Assembly: GCA_027334785.1 (NCBI GenBank)
Contig: DAHWQF010000013.1
Span: 1 to 18,454 of the forward strand
DNA from: Acidimicrobiaceae bacterium
Lineage (GTDB): Bacteria > Actinomycetota > Acidimicrobiia > Acidimicrobiales > Palsa-688
Direction of reading: 5' to 3'
DNA length: 18,454 nucleotides
The translations under genes and the position numbers were made by a program. Shown here piece after piece: positions 6,418-14,053 of the stretch. The notes beneath the pieces were generated by a model, which was not told the DNA's origin, searched no databases, and saw only the letters and a list, made by a program, of their open reading frames with translations. Each line of letters starts with the position of its first letter. Within the stretch, counting starts at the first letter, position 1.

Positions 6418-8382
6418 GTGCAAGTTCCTACCAAACCCATCGGCCCCCCGAAAGCCAAGGAGGCGCTGGCCAGTCGCAGGAATCGTGACAACGTCGCGGG
6501 CGACGCTGCCGAGGAGCCGACCAAGCGTTTCCACATCGACGAGGTGCTCGTGCCGGTCGGCAACCGCCGGACGAGGGAGTTCCCGCGGCTAGTCGCCCAG
6601 GCGGTCAGGCTGGTCTGGTCGGCGGCGCGGCGCGAGCTCGTACTTACGCTGGCCTTGCAAGTGGTGTCGAGCCTGGCCTTGGCCGTCGAGGTCCTGGTAG
6701 CCCGGAGACTGTTATCGGCGTTCCTCCAGGTTGGCCAAGGCGGGACCGCGAGCGGCGTCGCGGTCCCCCTCGTGGTCATGACGGTCGCACTGGCGTTTGG
6801 CTCGTTGACCTCGACCGCCAGCAGTGAGCTGCAGCGGGTCCTCGGCGAGCTCGTAACCAAGCACGCCACGAGCAAGGTCCTGGACGTAGCAGTAGCCGCT
6901 GACCTGCTCGCTTTCGAGACCCCGAGCTTCCACGACCGCCTGCAGCGCGCCCAGATGCACGGCTCGAGCCGGCCACTGCAGATGGTAACGGGTCTCGTGA
7001 GCGTGGCGAGAGGCCTGCTCTCCGCAGCTGGCGTCGGGGCAGCCCTCCTCTTCATCCAACCGCTCTTCCTTCTGCTGATCGTCTCGGCGTACGTGCCGGT
7101 CTGGTTCGCCGCCACCCGCGCAAGCAGGGTCTCCTACAAGCGCCACGTAGAGATGACGGAGAAAGACAGGCGGCGCTATTACCTTCAGATGGTCCTCACG
7201 AGGAAAGAAGAGGCCAAGGAGGTGCGCAGCTTCGACCTCGGCGGCTTCTTCAGGAGCCGCTGGGACGACCTCTACGACTGGAGGATCGGCCAGCTCCGCG
7301 AGATCATGCGCACGAGGGTCAAGCTCGGGATCGGCGGCAGTGCGCTAATGTCGGCCCTAACGGCCGGGGCTGTGGCCTTCTTGGTGTGGCTCGTATCTTC
7401 CCATCGTATTTCCGTCGCTGGCGCCGGCGCTGCCGCGGGCGCGCTCCTCCTCCTCGGGGGCCAGCTCCAAAGCGTCGCGAGCGGGGCGGCCCAGCTCTTC
7501 GACAGCTCGCTCTTCATCGGGGACTTCAACTCCTTCGTAGCCTCGATGCCGAGGATGGTCGCCCACAGCCACGGTGGCGGAGGTGCGCCACCCGAGCGCT
7601 TCCGCTCGCTGCGAGCGGACGACGTCTACTTCACGTACCCGAGCAACAACGCCCCGAGCCTCCGCGGTGCCAGCGTGGAGATCCATGAGGGAGAGGTCAT
7701 AGCGCTCGTCGGCGAGAACGGCTCGGGCAAGACCACACTGGCCAAGGTCCTCGCAGGCCTCTACAGGCCAGGAGGCGGGAGGGTGCTATGGGACGGGCAA
7801 GACACCGCTACCTTCGACCCCCACCTCTGGCGCGAAAAGGTGACCGTGCTCTTCCAGGACTACGTCCGCTACCTCCTGTCCGCCAAAGAGAACATCGGCG
7901 CTGGTCGCTGGGAGCGCTTCGGGGACATAGCGGGGATCGAGGAAGCGGGGGGCCGCGCCGGGCTCAGCGAGCTGTTCTCATCCCTGCCACAAGGCTACGA
8001 CTCCCTACTTGGCCCAGAATTCCTCGGGGGCGTCGATATATCCGGCGGCCAGTGGCAGCGCGTCGCGCTCGCTCGCGCCTTTTTCCGTGACGCTCCCTTC
8101 ATCATCTTGGACGAGCCGACTGCCGCCTTGGACCCCCGCGCCGAAGCAGAGCTCTTCGCCAACATAAAGACTCTCTTCCGGGGCCGTACGACCCTTTTCA
8201 TTTCTCACCGGTTCTCGAGCGTCCGGAGCGCCGACCGCATCTACGTGCTGTCTGGGGGACGAGTAGTAGAAGGCGGCACCCACGACGAGCTCATGTCCCT
8301 CGGCGGGCTCTACGCCGAACTCTTCACGCTACAGGCAGAGGCGTACTTGGATGGGGGCCGCCCGGTCGCAGCCAGCGAGTGA
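6418..8382 (+). CDS. ABC exporter, fused membrane and ATPase domains (lasso D-type)
   Basis: A 654-residue half-size ABC exporter, expected to work as a homodimer and pump out the mature peptide. Hydrophobic segments between about residues 65 and 345 form the membrane domain. The ATPase domain has Walker A GENGSGKTT (about 431-439), Q-loop LFQDY, signature ISGGQWQRVALARA, Walker B FIILDEPTAALD and the H-loop FISHRF. There is no N-terminal C39 peptidase domain, so it cannot remove the leader. The GTG at 6418 is chosen because AGGAG (6404-6408) lies 9 nt upstream. Extending to GTG 6109 would add a 103-residue low-complexity segment unlike exporters. It is the only transporter in the locus, so it presumably serves both precursors and gives self-immunity. 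Confidence 0.9.
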   Translation: MQVPTKPIGPPKAKEALASRRNRDNVAGDAAEEPTKRFHIDEVLVPVGNRRTREFPRLVAQAVRLVWSAARRELVLTLALQVVSSLALAVEVLVARRLLSAFLQVGQGGTASGVAVPLVVMTVALAFGSLTSTASSELQRVLGELVTKHATSKVLDVAVAADLLAFETPSFHDRLQRAQMHGSSRPLQMVTGLVSVARGLLSAAGVGAALLFIQPLFLLLIVSAYVPVWFAATRASRVSYKRHVEMTEKDRRRYYLQMVLTRKEEAKEVRSFDLGGFFRSRWDDLYDWRIGQLREIMRTRVKLGIGGSALMSALTAGAVAFLVWLVSSHRISVAGAGAAAGALLLLGGQLQSVASGAAQLFDSSLFIGDFNSFVASMPRMVAHSHGGGGAPPERFRSLRADDVYFTYPSNNAPSLRGASVEIHEGEVIALVGENGSGKTTLAKVLAGLYRPGGGRVLWDGQDTATFDPHLWREKVTVLFQDYVRYLLSAKENIGAGRWERFGDIAGIEEAGGRAGLSELFSSLPQGYDSLLGPEFLGGVDISGGQWQRVALARAFFRDAPFIILDEPTAALDPRAEAELFANIKTLFRGRTTLFISHRFSSVRSADRIYVLSGGRVVEGGTHDELMSLGGLYAELFTLQAEAYLDGGRPVAASE

Positions 8383-8489
8383 CAGGATGCGAGCGAAAGA
8401 AAACGGATGACACCGCGCTCTGGGAAGCCCTCGCCAAGAAGGCCCAGACAACTGCCCTGGCGCAGAACAACTTCTACCCGCGTGTTTAA
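8379..8489 (+). CDS. Possible 36-residue small protein after exporter
   Basis: A GTG overlaps the exporter stop (GTGA) and opens a 36-codon frame with GC-rich third positions. It encodes a charged, helix-prone peptide (core ALWEALAKKAQTTALAQNN, ending FYPRV). It lacks the lasso leader signature, so it is not a third precursor of this type. There is no clear ribosome site; coupling to the exporter stop would be needed. It could equally be chance or a gene tail. I do not recognise it. Confidence 0.3.
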   Translation: MTGCERKKTDDTALWEALAKKAQTTALAQNNFYPRV

Positions 8490-8581
8490 ATCCTAGTCCC
8501 GCGCGAAGATCTAAGCGGCTTGCGAAAGCGGCCGATCAACAAGCTTGATTGCCAACGCGACCCGCTAAAAGGTGGAGGGAC

Positions 8582-8842
8582 ATGAAGTTAAGAGGCCCAG
8601 AGCTCGTGTGGGTGGAAGTCCAAGACGAGGTTGTCATCCTCGATACCAGGTCGTCTCAGTACTTGAGCCTCAACGAGTCGGCGGCGAAGCTGTGGACCGC
8701 GCTCAGCGCCGGGGCGAGCGTAGGCGACATGGAACAACTGCTGCAGGAGCGCTACGGCATCGACGCGGAGACCGCCACGAACGACGTTGCGAGCTTCGTG
8801 GGGTCCCTCCGAGAGCGCGACATGCTCGACGAACAGGGCTAA
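8582..8842 (+). CDS. PqqD-like RRE protein 2 (lasso B1-type)
   Basis: An 86-residue stand-alone PqqD/RRE domain, paralogous to the protein at 4369-4731 but without its N-terminal extension. Shared features are VVILDTRSSQYLSLNESAAKLW, the acidic helix MEQLLQERYGI, and the closing helix FVGSLRERDML. The expected role is binding the leader of precursor 2 and delivering it to cyclase 2, whose gene begins 8 bp after this stop. The ATG at 8582 is preceded by a purine-rich GGTGGAGGGA; an in-frame TTG at 8549 has no such site. Size is close to PqqD proteins (about 90 residues). Confidence 0.87.
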   Translation: MKLRGPELVWVEVQDEVVILDTRSSQYLSLNESAAKLWTALSAGASVGDMEQLLQERYGIDAETATNDVASFVGSLRERDMLDEQG

Positions 8843-8849
8843 ACGGGGG

Positions 8850-10169
8850 ATGAAGCAGAGCCAGGCGGCGGTGCCCCAGGCGGCGGTGCCCCAGGTGCCC
8901 CCGCCAGAGAGCTCCTCCCTCCCTGGTCCAGCCCTCAGGCCACTCGAACTGGCCGTCGGGACCCCGCTTGGGTTCGACCCCCCCCGCCAGGCGTGGGGGC
9001 CAACTCACCCAACGGTGAGCCCTGTGGCAGCCTTGGAAGACGAACTTTCGGCAGCGCTCGCGCGCCCGCCCTGCCTGGTCAGCTTCTCGGGCGGCCGTGA
9101 TTCCTCGGGCCTCTTGGCCCTGGCGGCCAAGCTGAGCCGGGAGAAGGGCCTCCCAGCCCCCATACCGGTCACCATGCTCTTCCCTGGCGACAGCGCTGCC
9201 GAAGAAAGTGAGTGGCAAACGACGGTCGTGCGCGAGCTCGGCCTTGACGACTGGGTCCGCATAGAAGTGCGCCAGGGCGAGCTGGACGCCGTTGGCCCGG
9301 TCGCGCAGGTGGTGCTAAAGCGCCACGGGCTCCTTTGGCCGCCTAACCTCTACATGCACTACCCGATCCTGCGACGAGCACGCGGGGGCAGCCTCGTCAC
9401 CGGTTTCGGAGGTGACGAGGTCGCACAGTTGAGCGCGTCCGCGCGCGCCGAACGCCTGGTCGTCCGCCAACAACGCGCCGGCGCTACCGACCTCCTCGTG
9501 ACGCTAGGCTTCGCGCTCGCGCCCAAAGCGCTGCGGGCCGTCGCGTACCGGCTCCGCTTCCACGAGGAGCTCCCGTGGTTGACCGAGGAAGGCTATGCAG
9601 CCGCGCGCGCCGCGACCGCGGCTGAAAGCGCGGCCTACCCGTTCGGTTTCGACCGGAAGCTTCGTCTGGCCAAGCGGAGCCGGTACCGGACGACCTCCTT
9701 GGCCTCCCTCGAGGTCCTGGGCGCGTCCCTCGATGTCCAGCTCTTCAGCCCGCTGGCCGCGGACCCAGTTATGGACGCCATAGCCGCCAAGGGCGGCATC
9801 CCCGGCCTCGGCTACCGGGCCGACATGGTGCGGCTCCTCTTCGGGGGGGTGCTCCCCCCCGCCGTGCTGGCCCGGAGGTCCAAAGCTTCCTTCACTGCCC
9901 AGATCCTGTCCGAGGCCTCCGTCAGTTTCGCCGCCCAGTGGTCGGGAGAGGGCCTCGACAAGGGCCTCGTGGACCCTCAGAAGTTGAGAGAGCATTGGCT
10001 CAGCGACCAGCGGAGCGCGCCCTCCACAGCGCTGTTGCAAGCAGCCTGGCTACACGACAACTCGACATCCGCACCACCCGTGGGCCACCAACCACCCTCT
10101 GCCTCACATGCACCAATGAAACAAGAAATGGCTGGCTCCTACGTGGAGGAGCCACCTTCGGGCAGCTAA
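8850..10169 (+). CDS. Lasso cyclase-like asparagine synthetase homologue 2
   Basis: A 439-residue paralogue of cyclase 1. The PP-loop SGGRDSS lies at 80-86, RRSKASF stands where cyclase 1 has RKTKARF, and the shared STALLQAAWL block lies near the C-terminus. The second motif reads TGFGGDE (184-190), with Phe replacing the Glu of the EGGDE found in cyclases 1 and 3, a change close to the ATP/Mg site. As in its paralogues, the glutaminase-like N-terminal domain is missing. The first 20 residues contain a tandem QAAVP repeat. The ATG at 8850 is chosen; the frame is open further upstream inside RRE 2, without a good start. Precursor 2 starts 11 bp after the stop, so this enzyme is its likely partner. 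Because that core has no acidic acceptor near the ring position, the reaction here may not be a standard macrolactam closure. Confidence 0.85.
   Translation: MKQSQAAVPQAAVPQVPPPESSSLPGPALRPLELAVGTPLGFDPPRQAWGPTHPTVSPVAALEDELSAALARPPCLVSFSGGRDSSGLLALAAKLSREKGLPAPIPVTMLFPGDSAAEESEWQTTVVRELGLDDWVRIEVRQGELDAVGPVAQVVLKRHGLLWPPNLYMHYPILRRARGGSLVTGFGGDEVAQLSASARAERLVVRQQRAGATDLLVTLGFALAPKALRAVAYRLRFHEELPWLTEEGYAAARAATAAESAAYPFGFDRKLRLAKRSRYRTTSLASLEVLGASLDVQLFSPLAADPVMDAIAAKGGIPGLGYRADMVRLLFGGVLPPAVLARRSKASFTAQILSEASVSFAAQWSGEGLDKGLVDPQKLREHWLSDQRSAPSTALLQAAWLHDNSTSAPPVGHQPPSASHAPMKQEMAGSYVEEPPSGS
8862..8891 (+). repeat. 15-bp in-frame tandem repeat
   Basis: caggcggcggtgccc occurs at 8862-8876 and 8877-8891, giving two QAAVP units in the disordered N-terminus of cyclase 2. 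The duplication keeps frame and looks recent because the copies are identical. Confidence 0.85.
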
Positions 10170-10180
10170 CTTCTCGAGAT

Positions 10181-10366
10181 ATGGCATCTATAACCGACGC
10201 GCCCGGTGAAGCTCTGTCGTACACCCCGCCCTCCATCAAGTCCATGGGCTCTTTCCGAGACCTCACGTTGGGCGGGTTTGGTTTCAGCTGGCCCACCTCG
10301 CCACCCCCGCCGACGTACAGCAAGAAGAGCACGAAGCACGACTACATGAATTACTGCGGGTCCTAA
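10181..10366 (+). CDS. Lasso-type RiPP precursor peptide 2
   Basis: A 61-residue peptide with the lasso leader signature Y14-x2-P17-x-I19-x3-G23-x5-T29-x-G31; it shares PPS, MG and DLT with precursor 1. Predicted cleavage after L30 leaves a 31-residue core: it starts GGFGFSWPTSPPPP, continues with a Ser/Lys-rich stretch and ends YMNYCGS. The start resembles the paeninodin-type core except that position 9, the paeninodin ring Asp, is Thr here. The only acidic residue is Asp at core position 24, far too distant for a 7-9 residue ring. It has one Cys (29), a Pro4 run that could act as a rigid spacer, and a C-terminal Ser suited to kinase modification. The ATG at 10181 follows cyclase 2 by 11 bp, an inverted order relative to precursor 1. 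A hairpin lies downstream, then the carrier-protein gene. Confidence 0.88.
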   Translation: MASITDAPGEALSYTPPSIKSMGSFRDLTLGGFGFSWPTSPPPPTYSKKSTKHDYMNYCGS

Positions 10367-10402
10367 AGCAGCGAGAGCATCGGTTGTCCAGAGCCAGCAG
10401 CC

Positions 10403-10433
10403 GAGGGAGGCAGGCCGTGACGGCTCCTTCCTT
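10403..10433 (+). terminator. Hairpin downstream of precursor 2
   Basis: Outer arms GAGGGAGG (10403-10410) and CCTTCCTT (10426-10433) pair with two G-U, and an inner GCCG/CGGC stem closes a 3-nt loop. It starts 36 bp after the precursor stop and 38 bp before the carrier-protein ATG. As with precursor 1, it may set a high precursor-to-enzyme ratio. No clear T-run follows. Confidence 0.5.
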
Positions 10434-10470
10434 CCTAACGCGTCGGCGGTGCAGTGCCGATATATAGGTA

Positions 10471-10725
10471 ATGGAAGACGTGGTCCGGTGCATTTTGGCG
10501 GCGCAGGCACGCCTGTCAGTCGATGTCTCGACGCTGGCGGAGAGCACTGACCTCTACGCTTCAGGCATGAGCTCGTACGCGACCGTCGGTGTCATGTTGG
10601 CCCTCGAAGAGGCCTTCGGCGTGGAGTTCCCAGACGAGCTGCTCCGCCGGGAGACGTTCTCCTCCATCGCCCGGATCAAAGCCGCCGTTACCGAGCTGCA
10701 GTCCCCATTCGACGGTGGATTTTGA
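10471..10725 (+). CDS. Stand-alone acyl/peptidyl carrier protein
   Basis: An 84-residue carrier protein. The four-helix signature is clear: DLYASGMSSYATVGVMLALE followed by EAFGVEFPDELL and the late helix TFSSIARIKAAV. The phosphopantetheine Ser is S35 in GMSSY, which replaces the usual GxDSL. That variant is what I recall for carrier proteins beside exosortase-A-type ligase and hydrolase genes. It would hold an acyl or aminoacyl group as a thioester for transfer. The TGA overlaps the TTG start of the hydrolase gene (TTGA), so the two are co-translated. The converging ligase at 12395-14011 is the obvious loader. No phosphopantetheinyl transferase is in the window. Confidence 0.85.
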   Translation: MEDVVRCILAAQARLSVDVSTLAESTDLYASGMSSYATVGVMLALEEAFGVEFPDELLRRETFSSIARIKAAVTELQSPFDGGF

Positions 10726-12410
10726 CCGTCCAAATCGGCTGGGTCGGCTTACCAAAAAGCCCTCTGTTCGCGCGCCTCTTTACCCCAGAGGGGACGGCAA
10801 CCCGCGGCGGCGTCTTGTTGTGCACCGGGATGGGACAGGACGCCCCCTATGGGAGGCTGGCTTTCCGGGAGCTGGGCCGCAGGCTCGCCGAGTCCGGCTT
10901 CCTAGCGCTCCAAGTGGACTACCAGGGAATGGGCAACTCCTGGGGGCACGAACCGGGCTCAGCCACGCTCGAGGCTTGGCAAAGCTCGCTCGCCGTCGCC
11001 GCAGGCTTCTTGCGCGACGGCGGCGCCCACGAGATTTCCGCTGTCGGCTTCCGCCTCGGGGCCACCCTCGCGGCGTCCGTGGCAAACGAGCTCGCCCTGG
11101 ACGCGCTCGTCCTGTGGGATCCCTGTGCCAGCGGTCGCTCCCACCTCCGCGAGCAAGCGATGCTCAGGGCGCTCTATATGGACATGCTCGGCCTCGACCC
11201 TCACGGCTCGAGCGCGGCGCGCGATGGCTCGGTCGAAATCCTCGGGGCAACATATGACGCCAGGACGGCGCGCGAGCTCGCCCACCTGGAGGTAGGCCCC
11301 AACATAGGTGCCCTCGCGCGTCAAGTGCTGGTGCTGGCCACGACCGGGGCGACCGACGTGCGCCAGCCTCCCAAGGGGTCGTCCGCACCCAACGTCGACT
11401 TCGCGCAGGGAGAGGGCCCCGGCCGAGCAGCCGCCTTTGAAAACGAAGGTGCCGGGCCACTGCGGATCCGGGACGCGCCCTTGGCGGCCATCGCGACCTG
11501 GCTGGACAAGCACGCGGGCCGGCAGTGGGCGAACCTCGGCGCCCAGGCGCAAGATCGCAGCATCCGCCCCGTCCCAGACGGCATCTCAGAAGAGGTCTGG
11601 CGGGTAGGGCCCGATCGGCTCTTCGGGATCCTGGCTCGGCCTGCCCGGCCAACCGATGGCCCCGCCGTCGTCATTTTGAGCGCCGGCTTTGGGGACCACC
11701 TTGGGCCGGGACGACTGTGGGTGGAGGTCTCCAGGGAATGGGCCAACCTCGGCGTGCCCGTACTGAGGACCGACTTGAGCGGGCTCGGCGACACCCCAGC
11801 ACGCCCGGGCCGCGCGCCGGGTGACGTCTACCCGTCCGAGGCCCTTGGCGATATCAAAGAGGTCGTGGAGGCAGTTTCGGCCGAGTACCCCGCCGGCGTC
11901 GTCCTGATGGGCTTATGCTCGGGAGGCTACCACGCCGCGCTGGCGGCACCGGTCGTCGGCGCACGAGGCGCCCTCGTGGTGAACCCTAGCCTCCCCGTGA
12001 AGCCTCTCGGGAAGTTGATGGCAGGAGCTGCTCGTCGCCTGCCCCGCCCACGACCGGCGCCAGGAGGTGGGGACTACGGCGCCAACTGGTGGCCCGTAAG
12101 GTGCTTGGGCCTGGCTGGTCGGCCCCTGCGCTCACTCGAACGCTTTTCGAGCCAGGGTGGGCGTGGGCTGGTGGTGTGCGGCCCCCCGGAGTGGGCGATA
12201 CTGCTCCGCTCAGAAGCCAAGACGCTCACGCGGCTGCAAGGAACTACTGCCTGTCGGCTGGAGCTCGTCCCGGATGCCGACCACTCGCTTTTCACCCAGA
12301 CGGCCCGCCGAGCCGTCCTGCCCCTCCTCACAGAGTACCTGCTTTCCAATTTCGGCCCACCCGCCGGCGCCAACGCCACCCGAGGCCCCGTTTCTCAGGT
12401 CCCTGTTTGA
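10722..12410 (+). CDS. Tandem alpha/beta-hydrolase protein, Arg and Cys at the two nucleophile sites
   Basis: A 562-residue fusion of two alpha/beta-hydrolase domains. Domain 1 (about 1-265) has a nucleophile elbow GFRLG (109-113) with Arg where Ser should be, so it is probably non-catalytic; similar GxRLG elbows are recalled in exosortase-A-associated hydrolase 2. Domain 2 (about 285-545) has the elbow GLCSGG (397-402) with Cys399 as nucleophile, and a DADHSLF segment supplying the likely catalytic His521. A Cys-dependent hydrolase next to a carrier protein fits a thioesterase or acyltransferase that moves a carrier-bound group to a peptide or to water. It is also the only enzyme here with a plausible Cys-His site for leader removal, which is speculative. 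The start is TTG, coupled to the carrier protein. The 3' end overlaps the converging ligase by 16 bp. Confidence 0.82.
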   Translation: MTVQIGWVGLPKSPLFARLFTPEGTATRGGVLLCTGMGQDAPYGRLAFRELGRRLAESGFLALQVDYQGMGNSWGHEPGSATLEAWQSSLAVAAGFLRDGGAHEISAVGFRLGATLAASVANELALDALVLWDPCASGRSHLREQAMLRALYMDMLGLDPHGSSAARDGSVEILGATYDARTARELAHLEVGPNIGALARQVLVLATTGATDVRQPPKGSSAPNVDFAQGEGPGRAAAFENEGAGPLRIRDAPLAAIATWLDKHAGRQWANLGAQAQDRSIRPVPDGISEEVWRVGPDRLFGILARPARPTDGPAVVILSAGFGDHLGPGRLWVEVSREWANLGVPVLRTDLSGLGDTPARPGRAPGDVYPSEALGDIKEVVEAVSAEYPAGVVLMGLCSGGYHAALAAPVVGARGALVVNPSLPVKPLGKLMAGAARRLPRPRPAPGGGDYGANWWPVRCLGLAGRPLRSLERFSSQGGRGLVVCGPPEWAILLRSEAKTLTRLQGTTACRLELVPDADHSLFTQTARRAVLPLLTEYLLSNFGPPAGANATRGPVSQVPV

Positions 12411-14011
12411 CGCCAAGGGACCCTCCCGACGCTCGCCAGTAGCTCCTCGCGGTCCACCTTCCCCCTCGGGCTCATCGGTAGCACCTCGACCACGTGCACC
12501 TCGTCGGGCTGCATCCGCTCGGGTATGTGCGAGCTCGTCTCCGACAAGAGCCCTGCCGCCGTGACGCCCGCGTCCGCTTCAACGAACGCGATTATGCCGA
12601 GCTCACCACGAATGTCTGCGGCTATGCAAACCGCTCCTCTCACGCCGTCGGCACCGCGCAGCGCACCGGAGAGTTCCTCGAGCGATATCCGAAGGCTTCG
12701 ACGTTTCACGACGTCGTCGCAGCGGCCGACAAAGAAATAACGGCCTTGTTCGTCACGGTAGGCGAGGTCACCCGTCTTGTAGGCAGGGCCATCGGGGTCG
12801 ACGCCGCGCACGAGGACGGACCGGGACAGCGCATCGTCGCCCCAATAGCCCTCCATCAATTGGGACCCGCCTATGTACAGCTCCCCGACCCGTCCTGGCG
12901 TCCCCTCGATCGAGCCGTCGTCCTTCAAGAGCCAAAAGCTCGTGCCAGGGTGTGGCACCCCTATAGGAACCCTGCCCGAGCGCAAGTCGTCCCCGCTCAC
13001 TTCATAACTAGTTACGGCGACCGTCGCCTCCGTAGGCCCATAGCGGTTGAAGACCCTGAGCCCGGGTAACAATTCCTTTATCTTGGCCACATCTGCCGCC
13101 ATGCATTGCTCCCCCCCCAAGCAAAGCGACCCCAGCGCGGTGCCGGCGAGGCCCGACGCCCGCGGGGTTGACAGGACCAGGCGTAGGTAGGTAGGAGAAA
13201 AGCTCGTGTGGGTGATTTCCTCGTCACGGACAGAACTGTAGAAACGCTTCAAAAAGGCCAGCTCTTCGCGCCTTGGGATGATGAGGCGCCCGCCTGCCAC
13301 CAGTGTTGGGAACACAATGCCATAGGAGCCGTCGAAGTAAAATGCCGAGACGCACAAAGAACGTGCCGTGGCGTCGTAGCCGACCAGGCGCGACGTGGTG
13401 ACCACCGAGTGAGCAAAGGCGCGCCTGCTTATGCGTACGCCCTTTGGCCCCCCCGTCGTCCCCGACGTGTAGATGACGTAGGCGTCCGCCCCTGGGTCCT
13501 CGCACATCTCGGGCACCGGGCCTGCACGACCGAGGAGCGCGCCCAGGTTTACGTGCGCGACGGCCTCGCGCGACGAGGAGTACCCTGTTGCCAGCTCATC
13601 GGCACCCTTGGTAACGATGGCACGCGGAGAGCAGTTGTCGAGCAGCCTGCCGAGCCTCGCTGGCGGGTCCCCCGCTCGGAAGGGCACAAACGCCGCACCG
13701 AGCCAAAGGCAGCCCAAGGCCACGGTGACCCAGGCCGCCGAGTTGTCCAACAGGACCGCAACCCGGTCTCCGGGGGCGGCGCCAGCAGCCGCAAGCCCAC
13801 CAGCCACTTGGGCCGCCCTGCGGGCGAGGTCGCCGTAGTTTAGCGCCTCAAGGTCGTCTTTCACTGCGAGCGCCTCCGGGCGCTCCTCGGCGTGGTGCAT
13901 CACTAGGGAAAGGACGTCCTCGTTGGGAGCCACAGAGGTCATCGTGCCGCCGAAAAGCTCAATCACCGAAGGGGTGAGCGCTTTTGAGCTCGCCCGTAGC
14001 GTCGCTTTCAT
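12395..14011 (-). CDS. Stand-alone AMP-forming adenylation enzyme (acyl/aminoacyl ligase)
   Basis: A 538-residue ANL-superfamily enzyme with all core motifs: TSGTTGGPKG (182-191), an A4-like FDGS (226-229), YGPTEA (324-329), YKTGD (411-415), and the C-terminal SPRGK with catalytic Lys518. FDxS at A4 is typical of amino-acid-activating domains of the NRPS/DltA type, whose Asp binds the amino group, so an amino acid is a plausible substrate. It has no fused carrier or condensation domain, so the carrier protein at 10471 should receive the product. The ATG at 14011 is chosen; TTG 14044 and ATG 13942 are in-frame alternatives. It follows kinase 2 closely on the minus strand (cyclase 3, kinase 2, ligase) and converges on the hydrolase gene. 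Confidence 0.88.
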   Translation of the reverse strand: MKATLRASSKALTPSVIELFGGTMTSVAPNEDVLSLVMHHAEERPEALAVKDDLEALNYGDLARRAAQVAGGLAAAGAAPGDRVAVLLDNSAAWVTVALGCLWLGAAFVPFRAGDPPARLGRLLDNCSPRAIVTKGADELATGYSSSREAVAHVNLGALLGRAGPVPEMCEDPGADAYVIYTSGTTGGPKGVRISRRAFAHSVVTTSRLVGYDATARSLCVSAFYFDGSYGIVFPTLVAGGRLIIPRREELAFLKRFYSSVRDEEITHTSFSPTYLRLVLSTPRASGLAGTALGSLCLGGEQCMAADVAKIKELLPGLRVFNRYGPTEATVAVTSYEVSGDDLRSGRVPIGVPHPGTSFWLLKDDGSIEGTPGRVGELYIGGSQLMEGYWGDDALSRSVLVRGVDPDGPAYKTGDLAYRDEQGRYFFVGRCDDVVKRRSLRISLEELSGALRGADGVRGAVCIAADIRGELGIIAFVEADAGVTAAGLLSETSSHIPERMQPDEVHVVEVLPMSPRGKVDREELLASVGRVPWRQTGT

Positions 14012-14053
14012 GGCTTCGTAGGGACACCCCACACCTTGGAGCAAGCATCGGTC

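Noticed and set aside
9938..10180. Long upstream extension of precursor 2 in the same frame
   Set aside because: It overlaps cyclase 2 in another frame; ATG 10181 gives a precursor of normal size and leader length.
12494..13843. Plus-strand frames opposite the ligase gene
   Set aside because: They are antisense shadows of a complete adenylation enzyme with all motifs on the minus strand.
10471..14011. A nonribosomal peptide synthetase module
   Set aside because: The adenylation and carrier domains are separate proteins and there is no condensation domain; the set is better described as a stand-alone loading system.
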